This document shows positions 16,573 through 24,839 of a stretch of DNA of 64,000 bases, in pieces; position 1 is the stretch's first letter; the number at the start of each line of letters is the position of its first letter. Under the pieces are notes generated by a model. The model saw only the letters and a program-made list of their open reading frames with translations. It was not told the DNA's origin and did not search any database. The stretch is taken from contig NZ_BJZQ01000006.1 of the NCBI RefSeq assembly GCF_007992115.1, positions 62,001 through 126,000 on the forward strand, in the 5' to 3' direction. The DNA is from Aeromicrobium flavum (GTDB lineage Bacteria; Actinomycetota; Actinomycetes; Propionibacteriales; Nocardioidaceae). The position numbers and the translations under genes are program-made.

Positions 16573-17766
16573 TCAGAGCTTGTAGTCCTTGAGCAGGTTG
16601 CGGCCGATGATCATCTTCTGGATGTCGGACGTGCCCTCGCCGATGAGCATGAACGCGGCCTCGCGGTAGAGGCGCTCGATCTCGTACTCCTTGGAGTAGC
16701 CGTAGCCGCCGTGGATGCGGAACGACGCCTCGACGACCTCGTTGCAGTACTCGCTGGCGAGCATCTTGGCCATGCCGGCCTCGACGTCCATCCGCTTGCC
16801 GGAGTCCTTCAGGCGGGCGGCGCGGACGACCATCGTGTGGGCGGCCTCGACCTTGGTGGCCATCTCGGCCAGGCGGAACAGGATCGCCTGGTGCTGGGCG
16901 ATCGGCTTGCCGAACGTCTCGCGCTGCTGGGCGTAGGCGATGCCGAGCTCGAAGGCGCGGTTGGCGATGCCGACGGCGCGGGCGCCGACGTTGACGCGGC
17001 CGACCTCGACGCCGTCCATCATCTGGTAGAAGCCCTTGCCGGGCGTGCCGCCGAGGATCTGGTCGGCACTGATCTTGTGCTTCTCCAGGATCATCTCGGT
17101 CGTGTCGATGCCCTTGTAGCCCATCTTCTCGATCTTGCCGGGCACCGTGACGCCCTGGGCCGTCTCGCCGAAGCCGGGCTCCTTCTCGACCAGGAAGGTG
17201 GTCATGTTCTTGTAGACGCTGTCGTCGCCCTCGTCGGTCTTGACCAGCACCGCCACGAGCGTCGAGCTGCCGCCGTTCGTCAGCCACATCTTCTGGCCGC
17301 TGATCTCGTACGACCCGTCGTCGAGCTTGGTGGCCTTGGTGCTGATCGCCGAGACGTCCGAGCCCAGCGACGGCTCCGACATCGAGAACGCGCCGCGCAC
17401 CTCGCCGGTGGCCATCTTGGGCAGGTACTTCTGCTTCTGCTCCTCGGTGCCGTGCTGGATCAGCATGTAGGCCACGATGAAGTGCGTGTTGATGACGCCC
17501 GAGACGCTCATCCAGCCGCGCGCGATCTCCTCGACCACGAGGGCGTAGGTCAGCAGCGACTCACCGAGTCCGCCGTACTCCTCGGGGATCATCAGACCGA
17601 AGATGCCGAGCTCCTTGAGCCCCTCGACGATCTCGGTCGGGTACTCGTCCTTGTGCTCGAGGTCCGTGGCGACCGGGATGATCTCCTTCTCCACGAACTG
17701 ACGCACGAGCTTGAGGATCTCGACCTGCTCTTCGGTCAAGCCCTCGGTACTGACCAGACGCCCCAT
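16573..17766 (-). CDS. Acyl-CoA dehydrogenase
   Basis: 397 residues, full length for the family. FAD and acyl-CoA signature stretches are present: FSMSEPSLGSD (residues 128-138), WLTNGG, the RETFGKPIAQHQ segment, and the C-terminal IHGGYGYSKEY and LIGEGTSDIQK with catalytic Glu in the EGT motif. It dehydrogenates an acyl-CoA at C2-C3 and passes electrons to ETF. The substrate class (short versus branched chain) cannot be fixed from sequence. No other beta-oxidation gene is adjacent. Confidence 0.95.
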   Translation of the reverse strand: MGRLVSTEGLTEEQVEILKLVRQFVEKEIIPVATDLEHKDEYPTEIVEGLKELGIFGLMIPEEYGGLGESLLTYALVVEEIARGWMSVSGVINTHFIVAYMLIQHGTEEQKQKYLPKMATGEVRGAFSMSEPSLGSDVSAISTKATKLDDGSYEISGQKMWLTNGGSSTLVAVLVKTDEGDDSVYKNMTTFLVEKEPGFGETAQGVTVPGKIEKMGYKGIDTTEMILEKHKISADQILGGTPGKGFYQMMDGVEVGRVNVGARAVGIANRAFELGIAYAQQRETFGKPIAQHQAILFRLAEMATKVEAAHTMVVRAARLKDSGKRMDVEAGMAKMLASEYCNEVVEASFRIHGGYGYSKEYEIERLYREAAFMLIGEGTSDIQKMIIGRNLLKDYKL

Positions 17767-17848
17767 GACGGTGCTCCTCGAATCTCGGTGGGAATCGGGG
17801 TGAGCCTACAATGTGGGCCCGCGCACACCGGTGCGGGGACCGGACCGT

Positions 17849-18730
17849 TCAGTCCGCCACGAGCGTCTCGGGCTGACGCGCCCGTCCGCTCGCGGCGGTG
17901 ACGACGGCCAGGCCGGCCAGGATCAGCACGATGCCGCCGTACGTGGCCCACGGCAGCGACTCCCCCAGGAACGCGGCGGCCAGCAGGGCGGCTCCGGGCA
18001 CCTCCAGCAGCAGCATCAGCGAGACGACCACGGGCGACATCACCGCCAGCAGGTGGTTGATGACCGAGTGGCCGAGCAGCTGCGCGCACACCATGACGGC
18101 GACGATCATCAGCCAGGCCCGTGCCGACCAGCCGCCGAGCGAGACGCCCGTCGCGAGGCACGCGACCAGCAGGATCGCCGAGCAGATGCCGTAGCAGGTG
18201 AAGGTGTAGGCGGTCGTCGACAGCGTCTCGCGCACGCGCGCCCCGGCGATGACGTAGATCGCCGCGAACAGGCCGCCCACCAGCGCCAGGCCGTCGCCGA
18301 TGATCGCCTCGCGCGAGAGGGACAGGTCGACGCCGGAGATCGCGACGACCCCCAGGACCGCCAGGAGTGCTCCCCCGACCACGGCAGGGGCGGCGCGCCG
18401 GCCGCGGAGGGCGTCGATCGCGATGACGAAGAGGACCTGCATCGAGACCAGCGCGGTGGCCGCGGCGACGGAGGTCAGCTTGAGCGAGCCGACCCAGCAG
18501 GCGAAGTGAGCCGCCAGCGCAGCGCCCGCCACGCCGGCGAGGAGCCACCCGTGCCGGCTCTGGCCCGTGATCGCCGAGCGGTGCCGCGTGAGGGCGAACG
18601 GCGCGAGCAGCCCGGTCGCCATGGCGTTGCGCCAGAACGCGATCGCCAGCGCCGGCGCGGCCGTCGCGGCCATCAGCGGGCCCGACAGCGAGACGCCGAC
18701 CACCGCGATGGCCGCCAGCACGAGATTCAC
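17849..18730 (-). CDS. EamA/DMT-family transporter
   Basis: About 293 residues with ten hydrophobic spans in two five-helix repeats, the drug/metabolite transporter (EamA) design. LGESLPWATYGGIVLILAGL near the C-terminus is the characteristic end of the second EamA repeat. The GTG at 18730 follows gggaga at reasonable spacing. Probably exports a small metabolite or amino acid. Single gene; the upstream divergent region holds short repeats. Confidence 0.87.
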   Translation of the reverse strand: MNLVLAAIAVVGVSLSGPLMAATAAPALAIAFWRNAMATGLLAPFALTRHRSAITGQSRHGWLLAGVAGAALAAHFACWVGSLKLTSVAAATALVSMQVLFVIAIDALRGRRAAPAVVGGALLAVLGVVAISGVDLSLSREAIIGDGLALVGGLFAAIYVIAGARVRETLSTTAYTFTCYGICSAILLVACLATGVSLGGWSARAWLMIVAVMVCAQLLGHSVINHLLAVMSPVVVSLMLLLEVPGAALLAAAFLGESLPWATYGGIVLILAGLAVVTAASGRARQPETLVAD

Positions 18731-18776
18731 CGCGCCAGTCTCCCCCGCCCCACCCACCTCGCGCGCGCTGGGGAGG

Positions 18777-18878
18777 CGGTGAGCCTGGTCCCACCGGGGT
18801 CGGCCGGCGGTGAGCCCGGTCCCACCCCGCTCGTCTGCGTAGGACCGAGCTCACCGCTCGTGGGGGCCGGGTGGGACC
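18777..18878. repeat. Short interspersed repeat cluster with hairpin potential
   Basis: cggtgagcctggtcccacc (18777-18795) recurs as cggtgagcccggtcccacc (18808-18826); an inverted partial copy ggaccgagctcaccg is at 18842-18856 and gggtgggacc-like inverted sequence ends at 18878. The second copy and the inverted copy form a 15-base stem with one G-T wobble and a 19-base loop. The cluster lies between divergent genes, upstream of both the EamA gene and the MgtE-N gene. Confidence 0.65.
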
Positions 18879-18938
18879 ACACGCACCGCTTCGCCGGTCC
18901 TCGGCGCTGAGCGGCCGGGGGCCGGTAACCTCGGAGCC

Positions 18939-20171
18939 GTGACCAGCCAGCCGACCCGGATCTTCGTGTCCCGCCTCGTCGGCCAGGCCGTGTTCGATCC
19001 CGTCGGCGACCAGGTCGGCAAGCTGCGCGACATCGTCGTCGCCGTCCGCAGCACCACCCAGCGCCCGCGCGTGCTGGGGCTCGTCATCGAGGTCCTCGGC
19101 CGGCGCCGCGTATTCCTGCCGATCACCCGCGTCACCTCGATGGACTCGGGCCAGATCATCACCACCGGCGTGCTGAACCTGCGCCGCTTCCAGCAGCGCT
19201 CCACCGAGACCCTGGCCGTGCACGAGCTCTTCGACCGGCAGGTCACGCTCGCCGACGGCACTGCGGCGACGCTGTACGACATCGCGATCGAGCAGGACCC
19301 CCGCCGCGACTGGTACGTCTCTACCGTCGCCGTGGCCGAGCACCACAAGCGGTTCGGCCGGCGCGGCACGAGCCACGTCCTGGAGTGGGACGAGGTGCAC
19401 GGCCTGGCCAGCGAGAGCGCGGCCCAGGGCGCCACCAACCTGCTCGCGATGATGGACGAGATGCGGCCCGCCGACATCGCCAACGCCCTGCGCGACCTGC
19501 CGCCGAAGCGCCGCATGGAGATCGTGCGCGAGTTCGGCGACGAGCGCCTCGCCGACGTGCTGGAGGAGATGCCCGAGGCGCTGCAGGTCGAGGTGCTCGG
19601 CATCCTCGACCCCACCCGCGGCGCCGACGTCCTGGGCGAGATGGACCCCGACGACGCCGCCGACCTCCTCGGCGAGCTGCCGGCCCAGACGGCCGAGGAG
19701 CTGCTCGACCTGATGGAGCCCGAGGACGCCGAGGACGTGCGCCGCCTCCTGTCCTACGAGGAGCGCACGGCCGGCGGCATGATGACCACCGAGCCCATCG
19801 TCATCGACCCCGGCGCCACGATCGCCGACGCGCTCGCCCTGATCCGCGAGCCCGAGCTGAGCCCGGCGCTCGCCTCGATGGTCTACGTGTGCCGGCCGCC
19901 GCTGGAGACCCCCACCGGGCGCTTCCTCGGCGGCGCCCACTTCCAGGCCCTGCTGCGTGAGCCGCCCTCCACCCTGGTCAGCCAGGTCATCGACAACGAC
20001 ATCGACTGGCCGCGTCCCGACGCCTCCCTGGCCGAGGTCGCGGGCATGCTGGCCGCGTACAACCTCGTCGCGCTCCCGGTCGTCGACGAGAACCAGCACC
20101 TGCTCGGCGTCGTGACGATCGACGACGTGCTCGACCACCTGTTGCCGAAGGGGTGGCGTGAGAATGGCTGA
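18939..20171 (+). CDS. PRC-barrel/MgtE N-domain/CBS protein (no transport domain)
   Basis: 410 residues. Residues about 1-140 contain PRC-barrel-like repeats (VSRLVGQAVFDPVGDQVGKLRD and ELFDRQVTLADGT). Residues 155-275 are the MgtE N-terminal helical-repeat domain (MRPADIANALRDLPPKRR, then EMDPDDAADLLGEL). Two CBS motifs follow (GGMMTTEPIVIDPGATIADA; VVDENQHLLGVVTIDDVLDH). The five-helix MgtE magnesium channel is absent, so this is a soluble regulator-like protein, perhaps sensing Mg2+ or nucleotides. It overlaps the DUF1003 gene that follows. Confidence 0.85.
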   Translation: MTSQPTRIFVSRLVGQAVFDPVGDQVGKLRDIVVAVRSTTQRPRVLGLVIEVLGRRRVFLPITRVTSMDSGQIITTGVLNLRRFQQRSTETLAVHELFDRQVTLADGTAATLYDIAIEQDPRRDWYVSTVAVAEHHKRFGRRGTSHVLEWDEVHGLASESAAQGATNLLAMMDEMRPADIANALRDLPPKRRMEIVREFGDERLADVLEEMPEALQVEVLGILDPTRGADVLGEMDPDDAADLLGELPAQTAEELLDLMEPEDAEDVRRLLSYEERTAGGMMTTEPIVIDPGATIADALALIREPELSPALASMVYVCRPPLETPTGRFLGGAHFQALLREPPSTLVSQVIDNDIDWPRPDASLAEVAGMLAAYNLVALPVVDENQHLLGVVTIDDVLDHLLPKGWRENG

Positions 20172-20676
20172 CCGCGAGCGCCTCGACCAGCCCCGCGACC
20201 TGCGCCGCGGCCTGGCCCGCAACCTCGCCGCCCGCCGCGAGGCCGCCGACCCCGAGCGGTTCGGCAAGTTCGCCGAGTCCGCGGCGCGGTTCCTCGGCAC
20301 GGCCCGCTTCATCGCGTGGATGACGCTGTTCATCCTGGTGTGGATCGCGTGGAACGTGCCGTACGGCCCGGACCGCCCGCGTTGGGACGAGTACCCGTTC
20401 ATCTTCCTGACGCTGATCCTGTCGCTGCAGGCCTCGTACGCCGCGCCCCTGATCCTGCTGGCCCAGAACCGGCAGGAGGCGCGCGACCGGATCACCGCCG
20501 AGCAGGACCGCGAGGCGGCGAGCCGGTCGCACGCCGACATGGAGTTCCTGGCGCGCGAGGTCGCGAGCCTGCGCATCGGCCTCGGCGAGGTCGCCACGCG
20601 CGACTTCCTGCGCAGCGAACTGCGCGGCTTCCTGGCCGATCTCGACCGCGCGGACGAGTCCGGCGACCGAGACTGA
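20164..20676 (+). CDS. DUF1003 membrane protein
   Basis: About 170 residues. FAESAARFLGTARFIAWMT begins the DUF1003 core, with two membrane spans (residues about 48-68 and 80-102) joined by a short loop containing WNVPYGPDRP, and a charged C-terminal coiled segment. The start ATG lies within the last codons of the MgtE-N gene (8-base overlap); a GTG six bases earlier is also possible. Pairing with MgtE-N/CBS proteins is common in actinobacteria and hints at a joint role in ion homeostasis. Confidence 0.86.
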   Translation: MADRERLDQPRDLRRGLARNLAARREAADPERFGKFAESAARFLGTARFIAWMTLFILVWIAWNVPYGPDRPRWDEYPFIFLTLILSLQASYAAPLILLAQNRQEARDRITAEQDREAASRSHADMEFLAREVASLRIGLGEVATRDFLRSELRGFLADLDRADESGDRD

Positions 20677-20741
20677 CCTCACGTCCGTCCGGCCCCGGAC
20701 GCGGCGCGGGACGTTCGCACCGGCCCCGTAGACTCCTGCTC

Positions 20742-21893
20742 ATGGCTGACGTCACCCAGGAACTGATCACCGAGGCGCTCTCGACCGTCAACGACCCTGA
20801 GATCAAGCGCCCGATCACCGAGCTGGGGATGGTCGACACCGTCACGATCGGTGAGACCGAGATCGTCGTCCGGCTGCTGCTGACCGTCGCCGGCTGCCCG
20901 CTCAAGGACACGCTGACGCGCGACGTCACCAACGCCGTGGCCAAGGTCGCGCCGGCCTTCACCGTCCGCGTCGACATGGGCGTCATGACCGACGAGCAGC
21001 GCAAGGCGATGCAGGAGCAGCTCCGCGGCGGCCGCGCCGAGCGCGAGATCCCCTTCGCCCAGCCCGGCTCGCTGACCAAGGTCTACGCGGTCGCCTCCGG
21101 CAAGGGCGGCGTCGGCAAGTCGTCGGTCACCGTCAACCTGGCCACCGCGATGGCCAAGCGCGGCCTGAAGGTCGGCGTCCTCGACGCCGACATCTACGGC
21201 CACTCGATCCCTGACATGCTCGGCGTGGGCGACCAGCGCCCCACCCAGGTCGAGGACATGATCATGCCCGTCCCCGCGCGGATCGGCGACGTCGAGATCA
21301 AGGTCATCAGCATCGGGATGCTGAAGCCCCGTCGCGACCAGGTCGTCGCCTGGCGCGGCCCGATGCTCGACCGCGCGCTCGTGCAGATGCTCGCCGACGT
21401 CTACTGGGGCGACCTCGACGCCCTCTTCCTCGACCTGCCGCCGGGCACCGGCGACATGGCGATCAGCATGGGCCAGCACCTGCCCGGCGCGGAGTTCATC
21501 GTCGTCACGACGCCGCAGCAGGCCGCCGCCCAGGTGGCCGAGCGTGCCGGCACGATGGCCTCGATGATGCACCAGCGCGTCGTGGGCGTCGTCGAGAACA
21601 TGTCGTGGCTGCTGCTGCCCTCCGGCGAGAAGATGGAGGTCTTCGGCTCCGGCGGTGCCGCCCAGGTGGCCTCCACGCTGAGCGCCCGGCTGGGCTACGA
21701 GATCTCGGTGCTGGGTCAGGTCCCGCTCGAGGAGCGCCTCCGCGAGACCGGCGACTCGGGCGCCCCGATCGTGGCGTCCGATCCCGACGCCGAGAGCGCC
21801 AAGGTCCTGCAGCAGATCGCCGACCAGCTGAGCGGCCGCTCGCGCGGCCTCGCGGGCATGCAGCTGGGCCTGGCCCCCGCCGGCCGACTGTAG
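20742..21893 (+). CDS. mrp: Mrp/ApbC-like iron-sulfur carrier P-loop ATPase
   Basis: 383 residues. An N-terminal DUF59/MIP18-like domain (residues 1-85: ALSTVNDPEI, VAGCPLKDTL) precedes the ParA-like ATPase with Walker A SGKGGVGKSS (near residue 122), DADIYGHSIP and DLPPGTGDM. Mrp proteins hold and deliver 4Fe-4S clusters to apoproteins. The usual C-terminal CxxC pair is not visible: the GEKMEVFGSGGA segment has no cysteine, a known feature of some actinobacterial Mrp. Followed by tatB 10 bases later. Confidence 0.9.
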   Translation: MADVTQELITEALSTVNDPEIKRPITELGMVDTVTIGETEIVVRLLLTVAGCPLKDTLTRDVTNAVAKVAPAFTVRVDMGVMTDEQRKAMQEQLRGGRAEREIPFAQPGSLTKVYAVASGKGGVGKSSVTVNLATAMAKRGLKVGVLDADIYGHSIPDMLGVGDQRPTQVEDMIMPVPARIGDVEIKVISIGMLKPRRDQVVAWRGPMLDRALVQMLADVYWGDLDALFLDLPPGTGDMAISMGQHLPGAEFIVVTTPQQAAAQVAERAGTMASMMHQRVVGVVENMSWLLLPSGEKMEVFGSGGAAQVASTLSARLGYEISVLGQVPLEERLRETGDSGAPIVASDPDAESAKVLQQIADQLSGRSRGLAGMQLGLAPAGRL

Positions 21894-21903
21894 GATCGCG
21901 CCC

Positions 21904-22215
21904 GTGGGCTTGGGCTGGGCGGAGATGATGGCGATCGCCGTCGTGGCGATCCTGCTGTTCGGGCCCGACCGGCTCCCGGGCCTGGCCCGTCAGGCCGCGC
22001 AGTTCGTGCGCACCGTCCGCCAGATGGCCGACACCGCGAAGAGCGAGCTGAGCCGTGAGCTCGGCGACGACTTCAAGGACCTCAACCTGCGCGACCTCGA
22101 CCCGCGCGCCGCGGTGCGGGACGTCATGTTCTCCGACCCCACCCCGCCCCCGGTGCCGAGCGTGCGCATCCTGCGGCCGGGCGAGGTGCCCCCGTTCGAC
22201 TCCGAGGCGACCTGA
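21904..22215 (+). CDS. tatB: Twin-arginine translocase subunit TatB
   Basis: 103 residues from GTG. A single N-terminal membrane helix with LGWAEMMAIAVVAILLFGPDRLPGLARQ (residues 3-30, Glu7 and the FGP hinge), then an amphipathic helix and a charged tail, the usual TatA/B plan. TatB forms the substrate receptor with TatC for folded protein export. In M. tuberculosis tatB also lies between sigE/htrA and mrp, which supports TatB over TatA. It is convergent with sigE. Confidence 0.87.
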   Translation: MGLGWAEMMAIAVVAILLFGPDRLPGLARQAAQFVRTVRQMADTAKSELSRELGDDFKDLNLRDLDPRAAVRDVMFSDPTPPPVPSVRILRPGEVPPFDSEAT

Positions 22216-22233
22216 GCCGTCTCCCCGCTCCGA

Positions 22234-22794
22234 TCAAACGCCGAGGGCGCCGAGGACCCGGGTGCGGCCGGCGCGCGGCTCGCGGTGGGCCAGCTCGCGG
22301 CGCAGCGCCGCACGGCCGCGGTGCACGCGCGTGCGCACGGTGCCGACCTTGACGCCCAGGACCAGGGCGATCTCGGCGTGCTCGAGCTGCTCGACGTCCG
22401 CCAGCACCACGGCCACGCGCAGGTGGCTCGGCAAGGTGGCGAGCGCGGCCTCGATGTCGGAATCGAAGCCGGCGTCGTGGATGAGGTCGCCGGGCAGCGA
22501 GCCGCCGTCGGCGAGCCGCTCCTCGTGCGCCGGGGTCAGCGCCGAGGTGGGCTGCCGGCCGGCGCGACGTGCCTTGTCCAGGAAGAGGTTCGTCGTGATC
22601 CGGTGGATCCAGCCGGCCAGGTTGCGCGCCTCGTAGCGGTCGAGCGAGGTGAACACGCGCTCGAACACGTCCTGCGTGAGGTCCTCGGCGTCCTGGGGGT
22701 TGCCGGTCAGCCGCGTGGCGAGGCGCCGCACCTGGGGCGCGTGCTGGGCGTAGATGTCGACCTGGTCCTGCACAGTCGGCTTCCGGTCGGGCAT
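22234..22794 (-). CDS. sigE: ECF RNA polymerase sigma factor, SigE type
   Basis: 186 residues. Sigma region 2 (RRLATRLTGNPQDAEDLTQDVFERVF, residues 22-47, and WIHRITTNLFLDKARR) and region 4 (LEHAEIALVLGVKVGTVRTR, near residue 145) are complete. Divergent from the same O-methyltransferase that flanks sigE in mycobacteria, so an envelope-stress sigma factor is likely. No anti-sigma factor (RseA) or HtrA gene is next to it; tatB follows directly in convergent orientation. The ATG at 22794 gives the usual ECF start. Confidence 0.87.
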   Translation of the reverse strand: MPDRKPTVQDQVDIYAQHAPQVRRLATRLTGNPQDAEDLTQDVFERVFTSLDRYEARNLAGWIHRITTNLFLDKARRAGRQPTSALTPAHEERLADGGSLPGDLIHDAGFDSDIEAALATLPSHLRVAVVLADVEQLEHAEIALVLGVKVGTVRTRVHRGRAALRRELAHREPRAGRTRVLGALGV

Positions 22795-22945
22795 GCGTCG
22801 AGTCTCGACGGCCAACCTGAGAGCAGCCGAAGAACCCGCTGACGGTTGGCGAAGTCCCGTGGGCCCGACCCCGCGAGTCCCGTCATCGCTCGGGGCTCCG
22901 CGTCGATAGGCTGGGCCCACCCGCCGAACGAATTGCGAGGGGACG

Positions 22946-23575
22946 ATGACGACCGAAGCCAGCCTGGCCTACGCCGAGCAGTACCAGCCCGAGGACGACC
23001 ACCTGCGTGCCGCGCGCCAGCACGCCGAGACCGTCGGCGTGGTTCCGGTCCTGCCCGGCGCCCGCGCGGCCCTGACGTTCCTCGCCGGCGCGGCGAACGC
23101 GAGGAACATCGCCGAGATCGGCACCGGTACCGGCGTCTCCGGCCTGGCCCTGCTGCGCGGCATGCTGCCCGACGGCGTGCTCACGTCGGTCGACCTCGAG
23201 GCCGAGAACCAGCGACTCGCGCGCGACGTGTTCCGCGCCGCCGGCATCCCCCCGACCCGCTTCCGGCTCATCACCGGCTCGGCGCTCGACGTGCTGCCGC
23301 GGCTCAACGACGGCGGCTACGACCTGGTGTTCTGCGACGGCGACAAGGTCGAGTACGGCGAGTACTTCGACGAGGCGCTGCGGCTGACGCGCGCCGGCGG
23401 CTTCGTGGTGTTCGACAACGCCCTGTGGCACGACCGCGTGGCCGACCCGTCGCGCCGCGACCCCGAGACCGTCGCGATCCGCGAGCTGGTCGAGCGGGTG
23501 GGCAACGACGAGGACCTCTCCGCGCTGCTCCTGCCCCTCGGTGACGGCCTGCTGGTGCTGCAGAAGCCGCACTAG
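22946..23575 (+). CDS. O-methyltransferase (Rv1220c-like, catechol OMT fold)
   Basis: 209 residues; ATG with gagggg upstream. SAM-binding EIGTGTGVSGLALLRGM near residue 55 and the metal-binding DLVFCDGDKVEY and VVFDNALWH segments match metal-dependent class I O-methyltransferases of the Rv1220c group. Always found beside sigE in many actinobacteria, but the substrate is unknown. About 150 bases separate it from the divergent sigE. Confidence 0.9.
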   Translation: MTTEASLAYAEQYQPEDDHLRAARQHAETVGVVPVLPGARAALTFLAGAANARNIAEIGTGTGVSGLALLRGMLPDGVLTSVDLEAENQRLARDVFRAAGIPPTRFRLITGSALDVLPRLNDGGYDLVFCDGDKVEYGEYFDEALRLTRAGGFVVFDNALWHDRVADPSRRDPETVAIRELVERVGNDEDLSALLLPLGDGLLVLQKPH

Positions 23576-23585
23576 GCCCGAGGGC

Positions 23586-23927
23586 TCAGGCCTCGAAGCG
23601 CGGGGCGGACCGGAAGCCCGCCGGGCCGCGGACGACCGCGACGACCTCGAACGGCTCGATCTCGGGGGTGACCCCGATCATCGCCGTGGCGGGGGCGTCG
23701 GCCGCCCGCGTCTCGAAGTCGGCCTGGAACGCGGCGCGCGCCTCGTCGCTGACGAAGACGTAGGTTCCTTCGAACCACTCGCCCTCACGCGCGCGCCACG
23801 TCTTGAACCGCAGGCCGGGCAGGCCCGCGAACTTCGCATGGGACTCGGCCTCGACGTACTCGTGGAGGCGTTCGAGAGTCCCATCGGGTGCGTCGGCCAG
23901 GGGCCAACGCACCGAGAGTCCGTACAC
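23586..23927 (-). CDS. Small alpha/beta-barrel protein, YdhR-like putative monooxygenase
   Basis: About 113 residues from a GTG. LRFKTWRAREGEWFEGTYVFVS followed by a helix (DEARAAFQADF) and a late strand (EPFEVVAVVR) resemble YdhR and other dimeric ferredoxin-like barrel monooxygenases. No catalytic residues can be confirmed. The gene begins 8 bases beyond the end of the DUF3117 gene on the same strand, so the two are probably cotranscribed. Function tentative. Confidence 0.6.
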   Translation of the reverse strand: MYGLSVRWPLADAPDGTLERLHEYVEAESHAKFAGLPGLRFKTWRAREGEWFEGTYVFVSDEARAAFQADFETRAADAPATAMIGVTPEIEPFEVVAVVRGPAGFRSAPRFEA

Positions 23928-23935
23928 CGCCGAGC

Positions 23936-24097
23936 TCAGACGGCCTTGAGCTGGTCGCCGAGCGTGGCGGCCTCTTCGTTGTTGAGCTCGACCACCAGAC
24001 GTCCGCCGCCCTCGAGCGGGACGCGCATGACGATGCAGCGTCCCTCCTTGGTGACCTCCATCGGTCCGTCGCCGGTCCGAGGCTTCATGGCGGCCAT
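23936..24097 (-). CDS. DUF3117 small protein
   Basis: 53 residues: MAAMKPRTGDGPMEVTKEGR opening and GGGRLVVELNNEEA near the end are those of the conserved actinobacterial DUF3117 family (about 55 residues, very highly conserved). ATG at 24097 preceded by gagggg. A single beta-rich domain; function unknown. Confidence 0.9.
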   Translation of the reverse strand: MAAMKPRTGDGPMEVTKEGRCIVMRVPLEGGGRLVVELNNEEAATLGDQLKAV

Positions 24098-24188
24098 CTG
24101 TACCCCTCTCGTTGGTCGCCCGAGATTTCGGGCCGTCATCCATTATCGCGCATCGCGGCGACGGATTCACGCCAAGGGTCGAGAAGGG

Positions 24189-24701
24189 TCAGGCGGAGCG
24201 CAGTTCGCCCGTGCCGTCCGAGCGATCGGCGGCACCGGCGTCGGCGGCCGGGCTGACGATGCGGGGATCGATCTCGGGGCGCACGCCGAGCATGGCGACG
24301 AGCTCCTGCTCGGTGGCGAGGCGCTCCTCGAGCTCGTCGATCTGCGAGCTGCCGGCCTCGAGGTCGGCGCGCAGGCGGGCGATCTCGGCCTCGCTCGCGC
24401 GCAGGCGCTCGCTGACGGCGCGACGGAAGGACGCGTCGACGTCGAGGTGCTCGCGCTCGCGCTCGGCGATGAGCCGGGCGTCGCGCACACGGTCGCGCGC
24501 GAACTTCTGGCGGAACTCACGGAGCTCCTCGGACATGAGGACGGTCGACGTGATGCCGGCCGAGAGGGCCACGCAAGAGGCCATGATGAGGGCCGGAATC
24601 GTCTGCATCGCCACAGCGGCGATGACGACGACGGCGGCCAGAGCAAGCACGATCGCGGCGGATGTCACGCGCAGCGAGCGGGGAAGTGTGCGGCTGGACA
24701 T
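24189..24701 (-). CDS. Hypothetical membrane protein with coiled coil
   Basis: 170 residues. Two hydrophobic spans (residues about 12-32 and 34-56) are followed by a long charged coiled coil (residues 57-140, with RDRVRDARLIAERERE and EAEIARLRADLE) and a disordered tail. No recognised family. A monocistronic gene with ample 5' space; by architecture it could be a membrane-anchored scaffold. Coding bias is normal for the genome. Confidence 0.65.
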   Translation of the reverse strand: MSSRTLPRSLRVTSAAIVLALAAVVVIAAVAMQTIPALIMASCVALSAGITSTVLMSEELREFRQKFARDRVRDARLIAEREREHLDVDASFRRAVSERLRASEAEIARLRADLEAGSSQIDELEERLATEQELVAMLGVRPEIDPRIVSPAADAGAADRSDGTGELRSA

Positions 24702-24839
24702 GCGGCCCAGATTAGGGGCGCGGTCGCGGCCTGCGCCGACGGCACGCCGAGGCGCGGCGACAAAGTTTCAGGTACGGCCTGAGGCTTGCGCATTTTCCTC
24801 GGAGAGCCGACCGCGTCGATCCTCATTACGGTGGTCCCC

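Noticed and set aside
17736-20597. 953-residue minus-strand frame opposite the EamA and MgtE-N genes
   Set aside because: No family match and biased antisense composition; both sense genes are clearly real.
21904-22215. TatA instead of TatB
   Set aside because: Glu7, longer charged tail and mrp/sigE neighbourhood fit TatB better.
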